Source of the DNA: Spongiibacter thalassae
GTDB taxonomy: Bacteria; Pseudomonadota; Gammaproteobacteria; Pseudomonadales; Spongiibacteraceae
Assembly (NCBI RefSeq): GCF_012272835.1
Contig: NZ_JAAWWK010000001.1
Coordinates: forward strand, 868,001 to 932,000
Direction: 5' to 3'
Length of the DNA: 64,000 nt
Of the stretch, positions 17,851-26,855 are shown in pieces (position 1 is the stretch's first letter; the number at the start of each line of letters is the position of its first letter). Below the pieces are notes generated by a model. It saw nothing but the letters and a program-made list of their open reading frames with translations. It did no database searches and was not told the origin of the DNA. A program made the position numbers and the translations under genes.

Positions 17851-18252
17851 TTGACAGTTCACAAGGGGGCGTGTCTGTGTGGCGCAGTGGAATTCAAGGT
17901 GGAGGGCAGCTTCGACAGCTTTTACCTCTGCCATTGCCGTCATTGTCAAAAGGATACCGGGTCGGCTTATGCGGCGAATTTGTTTTCTCATTCCGCTACG
18001 TTGAGCTGGCTTGCCGGGGGGGATTCGGTGAGCTGCTTTATGCTGCCAGGCAGTCGCCATAATAAATGTTTTTGCAAGGTTTGTGGCTCCGCATTGCCGA
18101 GCACTCAACTTGCGGGTTTGTTGGTGGTTCCGGCAGGCTGTTTAGACACCGAGGTGCCGACGCTACCCACAGCGCATATATTCACCGCCAGTGCCGCCGC
18201 CTGGGCGAAGTCTGCAGACAGCATAGCCAGCTTCAATGGTCTGCCAGACTGA
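17851..18252 (+). CDS. GFA-family zinc protein
   Basis: A 133-residue protein of the GFA / CENP-V fold (glutathione-dependent formaldehyde-activating enzyme family). Zinc-binding cysteines are visible as C8/C10 (ACLCGAV), C27/C29/C32 (CHCRHC) and C73/C75/C78 (CFCKVCGS). The TTG start at 17851 follows a strong AAAGGAG. Most members have no proven activity; a link with formaldehyde and the formate dehydrogenase is only conceivable, and the genes are 7 kb apart. Confidence 0.88.
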   Translation: MTVHKGACLCGAVEFKVEGSFDSFYLCHCRHCQKDTGSAYAANLFSHSATLSWLAGGDSVSCFMLPGSRHNKCFCKVCGSALPSTQLAGLLVVPAGCLDTEVPTLPTAHIFTASAAAWAKSADSIASFNGLPD

Positions 18253-18360
18253 GCTATCATCACGGGTTTGTAGACTTGCGGTGGGCGAGCCTGGTCCCTG
18301 GTGCTATCTGGGAGACCTTACGTCCGCTGTTTTTCTTATATCCCGAGATCAAAGCAAAGC

Positions 18361-18666
18361 ATGAAGTCCAGTAAAAGTACTATGGTTTTTTGGTTCGTCG
18401 GCGCCTTTGTGGTGTTGGTATTTTATGCCTCCCTTTCCTATACCAGGAAAGGCGAAATACTCAGTACGATGACGGGAGAGGTGCAACGGTGCGAGGTGCT
18501 TGGTGAAAAAACCGCCAATTCACTGTTACATGCGACGATTCGCTCGGAGAAGGGTGATTATATTATCGCCAAACTGGATGATTGCAGCGTGGGGATGGAG
18601 GTTGTGATTTTAGTGAAGCGGGGTGTGTTGTACTTCAATACGGTGTTTTCTGCTCAAAATCTCTGA
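18361..18666 (+). CDS. small membrane-anchored protein
   Basis: A 101-residue protein with one N-terminal transmembrane helix (about residues 9-27, MVFWFVGAFVVLVFYASLSY) and a soluble remainder with short beta strands. The ATG at 18361 is chosen so that the helix follows a short basic N-terminus; the ribosome-binding site is weak. It lies 108 bp after the GFA gene. No family was recognised. Confidence 0.55.
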   Translation: MKSSKSTMVFWFVGAFVVLVFYASLSYTRKGEILSTMTGEVQRCEVLGEKTANSLLHATIRSEKGDYIIAKLDDCSVGMEVVILVKRGVLYFNTVFSAQNL

Positions 18667-18865
18667 ATTTATCCGGGGGTTACAAAGGCCGCGTCCATGG
18701 TAGTGGTGAGCCTTTATATGTGGCTGCCCATGATCTCTCCCCTGGCCTTTCCTCAGCGCAAAGGCCACTGACGGAGCTGTATGGCCAGGCTGTTGAAAAT
18801 ATGGTTTGGCCTAATGTATTTTTGACGTTCTTTGCAACCATGTACTGAGGTGAGGCGCCGAGGCG

Positions 18866-19801
18866 CTATTTACTCTCGGACAGTATTCTGGCGACAAACT
18901 CATCAATTTTGGCGATAAATTCACGGCGAAGCGAGGTGTCGGCGAATAGGGCATCAAACCCATGCGGAGCCATATCCACCACGTCCAATTGGCATTGCAC
19001 GCCCGCGGACTTCAATCGCTCAGCGTATTCGATATTCTCTTCAAGGAAGAGGTCGATGCCGCCAACTCCTATCCAGGTGGGCGGCAGGCCAGTGAGGTCT
19101 TCGCGCCGTGCGGGTGCGCCATAACTGGGTACAGCTGGCCCACCAAAGTCATCGCCCAAATAGGCTGACCAGCCCACCTGGTTAAGAGAATTATTCCAGA
19201 TTGGGTGTTTTATCGCGTCGAGCTCTCGCCGAGTGGCAGTGCGGTCATCCAGCATGGGGTAGTACAGCAACTGGGCTAATGGGGGTGTTTTGCCCTGGTC
19301 GTGCACCCGTTGAGCGAGTGCCGCAGTTAAGCCGCCGCCAGCACTCTGTCCCGCAATGATTATCCGCTCAGGGATCACATTGAGTGTGGAAGCGTTTTCC
19401 TGAAACCAGTTCCAGACGGTAAAGCAGTCGTCGATCGCGGCGGGGTAGCGATGGCGGGGTGCCAGGCGGTAGTCCACAGACACAACGCTCATTCCATACT
19501 TTTTAACGTAATCCGTACATTCGCGATCATTCAGTTTGGGCGAGCCGATGACCAGGCCTCCGCCGTGTATCCACAGTAAGCCGGCACCGCTAGCGTTGCC
19601 GTTATTCTCGGGTTGGTATACGCGAACTTTGACCCCGTTGGCCCGTCGCGTGGTGATTTTAACTCCGGGCACCGTCATCGCTTTACCCATTAGAGGCGAA
19701 GCGATACTCATCAAATAGAGCATAAACCGGTTGCGTAGCGGCAAGGGCGGGAATTTGGCCACGGCATCGCGAAGGTCGGGGTGTATTTTATTGGGGTCCA
19801 T
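18866..19801 (-). CDS. alpha/beta hydrolase, hormone-sensitive-lipase family esterase
   Basis: A 311-residue serine esterase. The oxyanion HGGG is at 79-82, the nucleophile S153 is in GQSAGGG, an acid candidate is in IGVGGIDLFLEE near 247-258 and the histidine is in MAPHGFDAL near 281. The length and motifs fit family IV (HSL) esterases, which cleave short-chain or bulky esters and lactones in the cytosol. No signal peptide is seen. It is the last gene of a minus-strand series, separated by 248 bp from the reductase gene upstream, so it may have its own promoter. Confidence 0.93.
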   Translation of the reverse strand: MDPNKIHPDLRDAVAKFPPLPLRNRFMLYLMSIASPLMGKAMTVPGVKITTRRANGVKVRVYQPENNGNASGAGLLWIHGGGLVIGSPKLNDRECTDYVKKYGMSVVSVDYRLAPRHRYPAAIDDCFTVWNWFQENASTLNVIPERIIIAGQSAGGGLTAALAQRVHDQGKTPPLAQLLYYPMLDDRTATRRELDAIKHPIWNNSLNQVGWSAYLGDDFGGPAVPSYGAPARREDLTGLPPTWIGVGGIDLFLEENIEYAERLKSAGVQCQLDVVDMAPHGFDALFADTSLRREFIAKIDEFVARILSESK

Positions 19802-20049
19802 TGCGATCCTCGTTATTCTGCGGTGTTCTTATTAGCTATATATTATACAGAATTTCAGTCTGGATCGGCTTGGTGGTTTGGCCGATGGGTTTGCACCAGT
19901 AAAGATCGATCAGTTTTTGCTGTCGGAGGAGACTTTCGCTGTGACGGTAAGATCAGCCGGAGGAAATTGCCGCACTGGAGGCACCTTATAAGCCCCATCC
20001 TTTTTTGGGGCATGGGTAACAGCCGTCGTGTTGAGGTATTGGCGAATGG

Positions 20050-21069
20050 TCAGTCCACTTCGCCAATCTGACAGAGTTGCTTGCCGGTGTTTTTACCGCT
20101 GGTCAGTGAGTTGATCGCCTCGTGGATGTTCTCTATGCCCTTGGTCACGGTGGCTTGGTGTTTCAGTTTACCTTGCTGGTATAAGTCCAGAGCGATGGCC
20201 TGAAACTCGGGGAACAGGGCGATATGGTCATTGGCCAAAAAGCCGGTCAGGGTCAGGCGCTTGATAATGGCAGCCATCAGGTTGGGGCCGGGGGCTTCGC
20301 CCTCGCCGCTGTACTGGCCGACCATGCCGCACAGCACAAGTCTGCCGTGGGTGTTCATAGCGTCAAAGGCGGCTTGTTGAATGGTGCCGCCGACATTGTC
20401 GTAGTACACGTCTATCCCTGTGGGGCAGTGTTTGGCTATGGCTGCTGCGATGTCTTCGGATTTGTAGTCGATGCACTGGTCAAACCCCAGTTCCTGCTCC
20501 ACCCATTGGCATTTCGCTGAGCCGCCTGCAATGCCGATTACCCGGGCGCCGCTGGCTTTGGCAAACTGTCCCGCCGCCGAGCCAGTGGCTCCTGCCGCCG
20601 CAGATACGAGCACGCAATCCTTGGCACTAGCCCTGGCGATGTTTGTCATGCCGACCCAGGCGGTAAAGCCCACCATGCCTAGAATGCCCAGGTAGGCTTC
20701 CAGCGGGGCGACCTTGGGGTCGATGCGGGTCAGCAAGGGCGTGTCCCCCTTCAGACGTACCACGCTGCTCCACCGCGACACCGTTGTGGCCAGGTAGTCG
20801 CCGGCCTTCCACCGCGGGTGTCGGCTTTCAAGCACCTGACCGACCGCGCCGGAGCCGGACATAACCTGTCCGGGGGCCGTTTTGATGACATAGTCGCCGC
20901 GGTCATCGAGCTGGCCGCGGCTACCGGCGTCAATGGACAGGTAGATCACCCGCATCAGCAAGTCGCCGTCGTTCAATGGCGGCAGGGGCTGTTCGACAAT
21001 GGTGAAGGTGTCGGCGGCCAACGGGCCGGGTTCCGGGAGACGATTGACCTGCACAGCGCGATTGTTCAT
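20050..21069 (-). CDS. NADP-dependent MDR oxidoreductase (CurA/PTGR-like)
   Basis: A 339-residue zinc-free medium-chain reductase. The nucleotide-binding loop AAGATGSAAGQ is at 158-168, GIAGG at 179-183 with K186, the NADP preference pattern of prostaglandin reductase/CurA enzymes. No zinc-ligand cysteines are seen. Such enzymes reduce the C=C bond of alpha,beta-unsaturated ketones or aldehydes. Its start overlaps the stop of the styrene-oxide-isomerase-like gene by 4 bp (ATGA), so the two are translationally coupled and probably act on successive intermediates. Confidence 0.9.
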   Translation of the reverse strand: MNNRAVQVNRLPEPGPLAADTFTIVEQPLPPLNDGDLLMRVIYLSIDAGSRGQLDDRGDYVIKTAPGQVMSGSGAVGQVLESRHPRWKAGDYLATTVSRWSSVVRLKGDTPLLTRIDPKVAPLEAYLGILGMVGFTAWVGMTNIARASAKDCVLVSAAAGATGSAAGQFAKASGARVIGIAGGSAKCQWVEQELGFDQCIDYKSEDIAAAIAKHCPTGIDVYYDNVGGTIQQAAFDAMNTHGRLVLCGMVGQYSGEGEAPGPNLMAAIIKRLTLTGFLANDHIALFPEFQAIALDLYQQGKLKHQATVTKGIENIHEAINSLTSGKNTGKQLCQIGEVD

Positions 21070-21524
21070 TGATTGGGTTCCTTGTTCGGTGCGCGCAGGC
21101 AGCCAGCGATCAGGGCGATAACACTGATAAAAATAGCGATGACGCCCGCGATAAATAACAGGTAGTTAAGGCTGTTCCAATCCAGACCGGTAAAGCTGGC
21201 GCCGCGTCCCCCGGTGATTGGGCTTAGGGTCGAGGCGATGGCGTTGGTCCACCCGCAGATTAACAAACCCCAAAACAATATGGCGCTTACACCCCGGCCG
21301 AAGGCCAATGGTCGTGTCGCGGCGGCAACAGCAAGAATCAGTATGCTATTGAGCAAGCACTCCAGATGCGCCATGCGCCAGCCGCGTAAATCGCCGGGGA
21401 TGGCGGGCGCTGTTCCACTGATGTTGGCGACCACGTGCTGCCCGTAGCCAAAGCCGGTCAGCAATGCTAACAGCAGGATAAAGGCGGCATTCAGAATAAG
21501 TAGTCGGTAGTGTTGTGGTGACAT
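21066..21524 (-). CDS. four-helix membrane protein resembling styrene oxide isomerase
   Basis: A 152-residue protein with four membrane helices. From memory of Pseudomonas StyC, the region RGWRMAHLECLLN aligns with GWARAHSGPALNG: H53 matches the haem-ligand H58, N59 matches N64, and ICGWTN aligns with LDGWAN. The StyC residues D95 and Y103 appear as C90 and S98, so the reaction may differ. The family converts aryl epoxides to aldehydes by a Meinwald rearrangement. Overlap with the downstream MDR reductase supports a carbonyl product. An alternative is an unrelated four-helix protein; a structural prediction would decide. Confidence 0.6.
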   Translation of the reverse strand: MSPQHYRLLILNAAFILLLALLTGFGYGQHVVANISGTAPAIPGDLRGWRMAHLECLLNSILILAVAAATRPLAFGRGVSAILFWGLLICGWTNAIASTLSPITGGRGASFTGLDWNSLNYLLFIAGVIAIFISVIALIAGCLRAPNKEPNQ

Positions 21525-21615
21525 TGGAAAATTCCTCGCTGTCGGTCGTAGTCGTGTCGTCAGCTAAACAGAGCGTCCTCGCGCAGTATTGGCTACAAAG
21601 GCGTTGTCGCAACTA

Positions 21616-23205
21616 CTATACGGCTGGCCTTTTCACGGACTTGGAAAGTGATATGGCGAGAATCAGCGCAAGGCTGATCACCGCTATTAAAATACCGCCT
21701 ACTGCGGGTAAGGTGCTGGCCAGCCCATCTAACTTTGCCACAGACAATAGCTGCTCGAAGCTGGTGTTTTGTGATGCCAATGCCGTTTGCAGGCTGGGGA
21801 GGTCCGCCGCACTCGAATTTGCAAACGCGGTTTTCAGCGCGCCAAGTGCCTCTGGACTATTTAGCCCGATGCTTGTTGCCTGGTCTTCCAGCGACGATAG
21901 TGTTGTGCTTTGGCGGGTGCTGCTGAAAATGGCCAGGCCGATCGACACGCCTGCGGGGGTGCCGAAGTCGCGCATCATTGTCAGTAGTCCGCTACCCGCG
22001 CTAATCTTTTCCGGCGGCACATTGCTTAAAGCCAATTTCATTATTACCGGTCCCTTCATGCCTTGCGATGCGCCTAGCATGATGGCGAGTACCAGAACGA
22101 TCCAGAAGGGAGTGCTGAGATCCAGGAACAGGGCGTAGACCAGCAGGTTGCCCAGCATCATCATGACTACGCCAATAATTAATCTTCGCTCGTCAAGTCG
22201 GTCGGCAAGTTTTCCACTGGCAAGCCCTGCCAGCATACTCGCTGCAAACAGGCACATATTCATCAGGCCGGCCTGTGAGGCGTTGCCGTCGGGTCGACCG
22301 CTGATAAAAAATACCAGCGAATAGACGGCGCCTCCGTGACACACCAAAAATAATAGGTAGATTAAGCAGGGCAGGAGAAAGTCTTTATTCCCCATAATCT
22401 GTGTGTCAAAAACCGGGCTATTAGCACGTTTTTCAAATCGCCAGAGAATAGCGAGTAAGCATAGTCCCAAGGCCAGGCTCATCATCGCTTGATGACTGAA
22501 TATGCCATTATTACTCATCCATGTGGGCACCGATAGCAGCGTGCCGACTGTCAGTAATAGTAATACTGCGCCGGGCCAGTCAAGGTGGTAGCGTTGCTTG
22601 GCCGGAGGAGTTTCCGGCACCCGCCAAAAAATAAGTAGCAGTCCCAGTGCTCCCATCGCCGCGCTGGTCCAGTAAATGGAACGCCACCCAAAGGCGTCTA
22701 TTAGTACACCGCCCAGCAGGGCGCCCGTGGTGGCACCTAGCGACATGGAAAATACCAGGACGCCCAAGGGCAAGCCGCGTTTCTCCTGCGGAAAGAGATA
22801 GGCAACATAGGACAGTACCACCGGCAAAATGCAGGCGACGGACAATCCCTGAATAAAGCGCGCCGCGACCAAAAATGGAAACGACTGCGCTAATGCGGCG
22901 GCGCACTCGGAAATGATAAAGCCACTAAGGCCGAGGCAGATGACTTTTTTGCGACCGTAACTATCGGCCACTCGGCCAAATATGGGGCTGAATACCACGA
23001 GTCCTAGATAGTAGAGTAATACCAGTAATGCGGTGGCGTCTTCTGAAATACCAAAGTGCTTGCCAATAGTCGGCATGGCGGGAGCCTGGAAGGTGGCGGC
23101 TTCGATGGCAATAAAACTGCCGACCATCAGTACCAGAAATATTCCCCACGGAGAGCCTGGCTTTTCCCCGGTTGTCGTATCGTTCGTGTCGCTGGTACTG
23201 ATCAT
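21616..23205 (-). CDS. MFS transporter (DHA2-like drug:proton antiporter)
   Basis: A 529-residue polytopic protein with roughly 14 helices. MFS signatures are GRVADSYGRKK after helix 2 and the motif-C-like glycine run (SMSLGATTGALLGGVLID) in helix 5. Length and pattern suit the DHA2 family of exporters. It lies in the minus-strand series between the crotonase and the isomerase-like gene. It may export the substrate or toxic intermediates; the direction and cargo are not readable. Confidence 0.9.
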   Translation of the reverse strand: MISTSDTNDTTTGEKPGSPWGIFLVLMVGSFIAIEAATFQAPAMPTIGKHFGISEDATALLVLLYYLGLVVFSPIFGRVADSYGRKKVICLGLSGFIISECAAALAQSFPFLVAARFIQGLSVACILPVVLSYVAYLFPQEKRGLPLGVLVFSMSLGATTGALLGGVLIDAFGWRSIYWTSAAMGALGLLLIFWRVPETPPAKQRYHLDWPGAVLLLLTVGTLLSVPTWMSNNGIFSHQAMMSLALGLCLLAILWRFEKRANSPVFDTQIMGNKDFLLPCLIYLLFLVCHGGAVYSLVFFISGRPDGNASQAGLMNMCLFAASMLAGLASGKLADRLDERRLIIGVVMMMLGNLLVYALFLDLSTPFWIVLVLAIMLGASQGMKGPVIMKLALSNVPPEKISAGSGLLTMMRDFGTPAGVSIGLAIFSSTRQSTTLSSLEDQATSIGLNSPEALGALKTAFANSSAADLPSLQTALASQNTSFEQLLSVAKLDGLASTLPAVGGILIAVISLALILAISLSKSVKRPAV

Positions 23206-23261
23206 GGTTTACTCATTATATTCAGGTATTGTGTGGCAAAGCGGTCTCTCTGCTGAAAGTG

Positions 23262-24038
23262 CTATTTCCCCTGCCAGTTCGGTGCGCGCTTTTCGAGAAA
23301 GGCGCGAGTGCCTTCCTTGGCGTCGTTGGATTGGGTTATCACTTTGGCGGCAGTTTTGGTTCTGGCCCACAGCTCTTCTTCGTCGCATTCCGCCGCCGCT
23401 TTACACAGGGCGAGGCTTTCCAATACCGAAATGGGCGCGTTGCCGGCGATTTCCTCTGCGAGGGCGAGGGCGCGCTGTTCTACTTCCCCGGCCTTGGTGA
23501 CGTCGTTAACCAGGCCAAAGTGCAGGGCGCGCTCGGGGCTGAGGGCGCGCCCGGTCACGGCGACTTCAATGGCAATGGCACGGGGCAGAGAGCGGGCCAC
23601 ACGGAATGCACCGCCCGCCGCCGCGATCAGCCCCCGTTTTACTTCCGGTAGACCCAGCTCTGCGTTTTCTCCCACTACCGCGAGATCGCAGGCGAGCAGC
23701 AGTTCGAAGCCGCCTCCCAGAGCGCGACCTTCGACGGCGGCGATCCAGGGTTTGGTGCGTGGCTCGTGAACGAAGCCGGCAAATCCGCCAGTTTCTGTCA
23801 CCAGCGCGTGCCCGCGACCGGCGCTGACTTCGGCCAGGTCAGCACCTGCGCAAAAACTTTTTCCCTTGGCGGTAAGAATGGCTACTCTCAGTAGTGGGTC
23901 TTCTTCAACGGTGCGAATGGCCTGTTGCAGGCCGCTGGCGATTTCTCCGCTGATAGCGTTGTGCTTGTCGGGTCGGTTGAGAGTGATTTTGGCGATATGC
24001 GGGGTAAGGCGCTCAAACAACAGGTGTGGTTCATTCAT
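23262..24038 (-). CDS. enoyl-CoA hydratase/isomerase family protein
   Basis: A 258-residue crotonase. The CoA/oxyanion region is FCAGADLAEV (about 62-71) and EGRALGGGFELLLACDL (about 103-119). Glutamates of both hydratase positions appear present (GGFELL and GLPEVKRGL). It has normal length for single-domain EchA proteins. It is cytosolic and takes part in beta-oxidation-type degradation of CoA esters. It is divergent from an acyl-CoA dehydrogenase pair, with a 26-bp inverted repeat between the two. Confidence 0.93.
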   Translation of the reverse strand: MNEPHLLFERLTPHIAKITLNRPDKHNAISGEIASGLQQAIRTVEEDPLLRVAILTAKGKSFCAGADLAEVSAGRGHALVTETGGFAGFVHEPRTKPWIAAVEGRALGGGFELLLACDLAVVGENAELGLPEVKRGLIAAAGGAFRVARSLPRAIAIEVAVTGRALSPERALHFGLVNDVTKAGEVEQRALALAEEIAGNAPISVLESLALCKAAAECDEEELWARTKTAAKVITQSNDAKEGTRAFLEKRAPNWQGK

Positions 24039-24086
24039 ATTTTTGTCTCGTGGTCATGGTTGTGTGTTATTCGCTTGTCTTCACAA

Positions 24087-24112
24087 ACATATATATGATT
24101 GATATTATATGT
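24087..24112. promoter_or_regulatory. operator-like inverted repeat between crotonase and acyl-CoA dehydrogenases
   Basis: ACATATA (24087-24093) and TATATGT (24106-24112) are spaced by 12 bp in the divergent intergenic region. The size and AT-rich symmetry fit a TetR-family operator that could control both directions. No TetR gene is seen in the window. Confidence 0.45.
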
Positions 24113-24209
24113 ACTTATTTGTCGTGGCAAGTTCGAGCCATTCAGCCGCGATACGCTAACAATAATGCCCGGTCGTCCGGGCCGCACAGAGAGGCCGAGT
24201 GGAGCGAAT

Positions 24210-25280
24210 ATGAATTTCGATTTTTCTGAAGACCAGCGGATGCTTGCCGAGCACTCGCGAAAGTTCCTTTCTGAAGCCTGCGACGCCGAGCGCCTGCGTC
24301 GGCACATTGAGAGCGGTGAGGCCTACGACAAGGCGCTTTGGTCGCAAATGGTAGAGCTGGGCTGGCCCGCTATCAGTATTCCTGAAGAGCAGGGCGGTCT
24401 GGGGATGGGCGCACTGGAGCTGTGTGTTCTGATGGAGGAACTCGGGCGAGTACTGGCCCCCACACCCTTTTTCAGCACTGTATGCCTGGGTGCCGAAGTG
24501 CTACGGCGCTGTGCGGTTGCTGAGTCGACGGAATTGCTGGGAAGTATCGCGCTGGGCGAGGCGATTATCGCAGTAGACCTCGACAGCAAGGGCTTGAGCG
24601 TCAATGACAACGGCACTGTGAGCGGAAAACTGCCTGCGGTGGCCTACGCCTCCAGCGCCAATTATTTGATTGCCGCCGCTGAGCAGGGCGGTGATGAGCG
24701 CCTGGTATTGGTGGCCATGTCGGCAGACGGCGTGCAAACCGAGGCCCTGCCCGAGGGCGTAGACGAACTGGCCAGCTACCAAAAGGTGATGTTGACAGAG
24801 GCACCGGCACAGGTACTGGCTAACGGCGGTGCAGCTCGGGAAATCGCCCAAGTGGTTGCCGACCAAGCGGCGGTGCTCACCGCCTTTGAACAGGTCGGTG
24901 GCTCAGAAGTAGCCTGCTTTATGGCTCGGGATTATGTGTTGGAACGCTTCACCTTTGGTCGTCAGGTGGGGGGGTATCAGGCGGTGAAACATCGCCTGGC
25001 CGATATGATGATAAAAATCGAGTTGGCCCGTTCAAATGCCTACTACGGCGCCTGGGCGATGTCGGTGGGCGGCGACAAGCTGCCGCTGGCGGCGGCTGCG
25101 GCGCGGGTCAGCGCCATTGAGGCTTACAATTTCGCGGCGGAAGAAAACCTCCATCTGCACGGCGGTATTGGCTACACCTGGGAAGCCAATTGCCACTTCT
25201 TCTACAAGCGGGCGCGTTTGTTGGCCATGCGCGGCGGCAATATCGCCCACTGGTCAAATAAATTACTGGCGGCGGCGTAA
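24210..25280 (+). CDS. acyl-CoA dehydrogenase, short subunit of a pair
   Basis: A 356-residue acyl-CoA dehydrogenase-fold protein. The ATG at 24210 follows GGAG at ideal distance; an upstream open extension is not supported. N-terminal (MNFDFSEDQRMLAEHSRKF) and C-terminal FAD-domain helices (FTFGRQVGGYQAVKHRLAD, ENLHLHGGIGYTWEANCHFF) are recognisable. It is shorter than usual, and the C-terminal position that often carries the catalytic YEGT glutamate reads RGGN. It is followed 39 bp later by a longer homologue. This long/short pairing is like the alpha2beta2 steroid enzymes (FadE28-FadE29 type), an inference from arrangement. Confidence 0.9.
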   Translation: MNFDFSEDQRMLAEHSRKFLSEACDAERLRRHIESGEAYDKALWSQMVELGWPAISIPEEQGGLGMGALELCVLMEELGRVLAPTPFFSTVCLGAEVLRRCAVAESTELLGSIALGEAIIAVDLDSKGLSVNDNGTVSGKLPAVAYASSANYLIAAAEQGGDERLVLVAMSADGVQTEALPEGVDELASYQKVMLTEAPAQVLANGGAAREIAQVVADQAAVLTAFEQVGGSEVACFMARDYVLERFTFGRQVGGYQAVKHRLADMMIKIELARSNAYYGAWAMSVGGDKLPLAAAAARVSAIEAYNFAAEENLHLHGGIGYTWEANCHFFYKRARLLAMRGGNIAHWSNKLLAAA

Positions 25281-25319
25281 CGCGCCCCGGCGCTTCAGGA
25301 CAATAATCAGGAGTTCACC

Positions 25320-26528
25320 ATGGATTTTAACGATACCCCCGAAGAAGCCGTATTCCGTCAGGAAGTGCGCGACTGGCTTAACGACAATGCGGGTGAATAC
25401 CGCCAACCCCTGGGGCTGTCCCCCGGTGACAGCCGCTTTGCGGAGCTGGGGCGCGACTGGCAAAAGAAAAAGGCCAAGGCCGGTTATGCGGCCATCTCCC
25501 TGCCAAAGGAACAGGGTGGCATGGGTGGCACTGCGATGCAGGAAGTGATTTTCGCCGAAGAAGAGGGCCACTACCACGTACCGGTAGGGCCCTTTGTCAC
25601 CATCGGCTCACAGTTGGCTGTGCCGACGATTTATACCCACGGCACCGCTGAGCAAATTGAGCAATTTGCCTATAAAACCCTGATGGGCGAGCTGCTGTGG
25701 TGTCAGATGTTTTCCGAACCTTCGGCGGGTTCCGACCTGGCGGGGTTACGCACCAAGGCCGTTCGCGACGGCGACGACTGGGTGGTCAACGGTCAGAAGG
25801 TGTGGACCTCCTGGGCCCATACCGCTGATTGGGGCGTGCTGGTGGTGCGCACCGATCCCACCGTACCCAAACACAAGGGTTTGACCTATTTTCTGTTGGA
25901 TATGAAGTCGCCGGGAATTGATGTTCGCCCGATCAAACAGATTTCCGGTGAATCGGAATTTAACGAAGTCTTTCTTACTGATGTGCGCATTCCCGACCGT
26001 TATCGTTTGGGAGAGGTCAACGGCGGCTGGAAAGTAGTCATGACCACTCTTATGAACGAGCGCCTCAATGTCGGTGGTGAATCCAAGGGGCTGCCCAGTG
26101 TCGAGGAACTGCTCGATGTAGTGCGCGGCGCCGGCGACGACGCGGCACCCTATCATCTGGACGTGGCGCGCCATGTGGCGACCGATCTGGGACTGAAAAA
26201 CTTCCGTGCACGGCTTCTGACTAGTGTATCCAGGGGCGAAACCCCCAGTGCGATGTCGAATATGGGCAAGTTGGTTTACGCCAATATGCTGCAGGACATC
26301 TCCGCGATGGCCGGGGATATTCAAGGTCTGGATCAAGCGTTCTGGAGCGAGGGTGGCGACACCGCCAGTAAATTCCAGTACGGCTACATTTGGGCCTCGG
26401 CACTGCGTATTGCCGGTGGCACCGATGAAATTCTGCGCAACCAGATCGCCGAGCGGGTGTTGGGGCTGCCCGGAGATATTCGGGTGGATAAAAACGTTGC
26501 CTTTGCCGAGCTACCAGCGGGTAAGTAG
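25320..26528 (+). CDS. acyl-CoA dehydrogenase, long subunit of a pair
   Basis: A 402-residue acyl-CoA dehydrogenase with the canonical substrate/FAD segment MFSEPSAGSDLAGLRTKA near residues 130-148, the WVVNGQKVWTSWAH block and an end IAGGTDEILRNQIAERVLG. AGGAG precedes the ATG. The glutamate of the YEGT type is replaced by G, so the catalytic base would sit elsewhere, as in the IVD/ChsE group. It most likely oxidises a branched or cyclic acyl-CoA together with the short subunit encoded just upstream. Confidence 0.93.
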   Translation: MDFNDTPEEAVFRQEVRDWLNDNAGEYRQPLGLSPGDSRFAELGRDWQKKKAKAGYAAISLPKEQGGMGGTAMQEVIFAEEEGHYHVPVGPFVTIGSQLAVPTIYTHGTAEQIEQFAYKTLMGELLWCQMFSEPSAGSDLAGLRTKAVRDGDDWVVNGQKVWTSWAHTADWGVLVVRTDPTVPKHKGLTYFLLDMKSPGIDVRPIKQISGESEFNEVFLTDVRIPDRYRLGEVNGGWKVVMTTLMNERLNVGGESKGLPSVEELLDVVRGAGDDAAPYHLDVARHVATDLGLKNFRARLLTSVSRGETPSAMSNMGKLVYANMLQDISAMAGDIQGLDQAFWSEGGDTASKFQYGYIWASALRIAGGTDEILRNQIAERVLGLPGDIRVDKNVAFAELPAGK

Positions 26529-26855
26529 GCTGTTTAGCTTCGGTCTTGGCGTCAGCTACGTTTAGCTCTGGTGGATCTGCGATGCCAGTAAGTCGGCACG
26601 AGAAATCCTTTTGTCGACTTTGCTCAGGGCACGGTGGTCTACTTACTCATTTTGCGAGTAGCGATAGTGTTGCCGGTGTCCGCAGAGATCACAATCACTC
26701 CCTTTAGCAGGGCGACTGACACGCGGTCAAGTTTCTTAGTCTTTGTCATTAATCAGTAGCTCAAACTGGTGGCTACCAGCGCTTGGTGGTATCGACGAGA
26801 AGAACCTCTTTGATTAACTCGACTATTCGCTCTGATCGAAGGGGAGCGGCTTGCG
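26529..26855. other. 327-bp region between convergent genes
   Basis: No gene is supported. A 36-codon minus-strand frame (26639-26749, starting MTKTKKLDRVSVALLKG) lacks a ribosome-binding site and may be a gene remnant or chance. No clear intrinsic terminator was seen for either flanking gene. Confidence 0.4.

Noticed and set aside
17851-18252. GFA protein as partner of the formate dehydrogenase in formaldehyde detoxification
   Set aside because: The genes are 7 kb apart with unrelated genes between, and most GFA-family proteins have no proven formaldehyde activity.
19838-19991. A short plus-strand open stretch between esterase and reductase genes
   Set aside because: No start codon with ribosome-binding site and no family resemblance; the length is compatible with chance.
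21515-22138. A 207-codon plus-strand frame over the MFS gene
   Set aside because: It lies antisense to a clear transporter; its serine-rich composition reflects the opposite strand.
26639-26749. A 36-codon minus-strand frame in the gap after the acyl-CoA dehydrogenase pair
   Set aside because: No ribosome-binding site; kept only as a remark under the intergenic entry.
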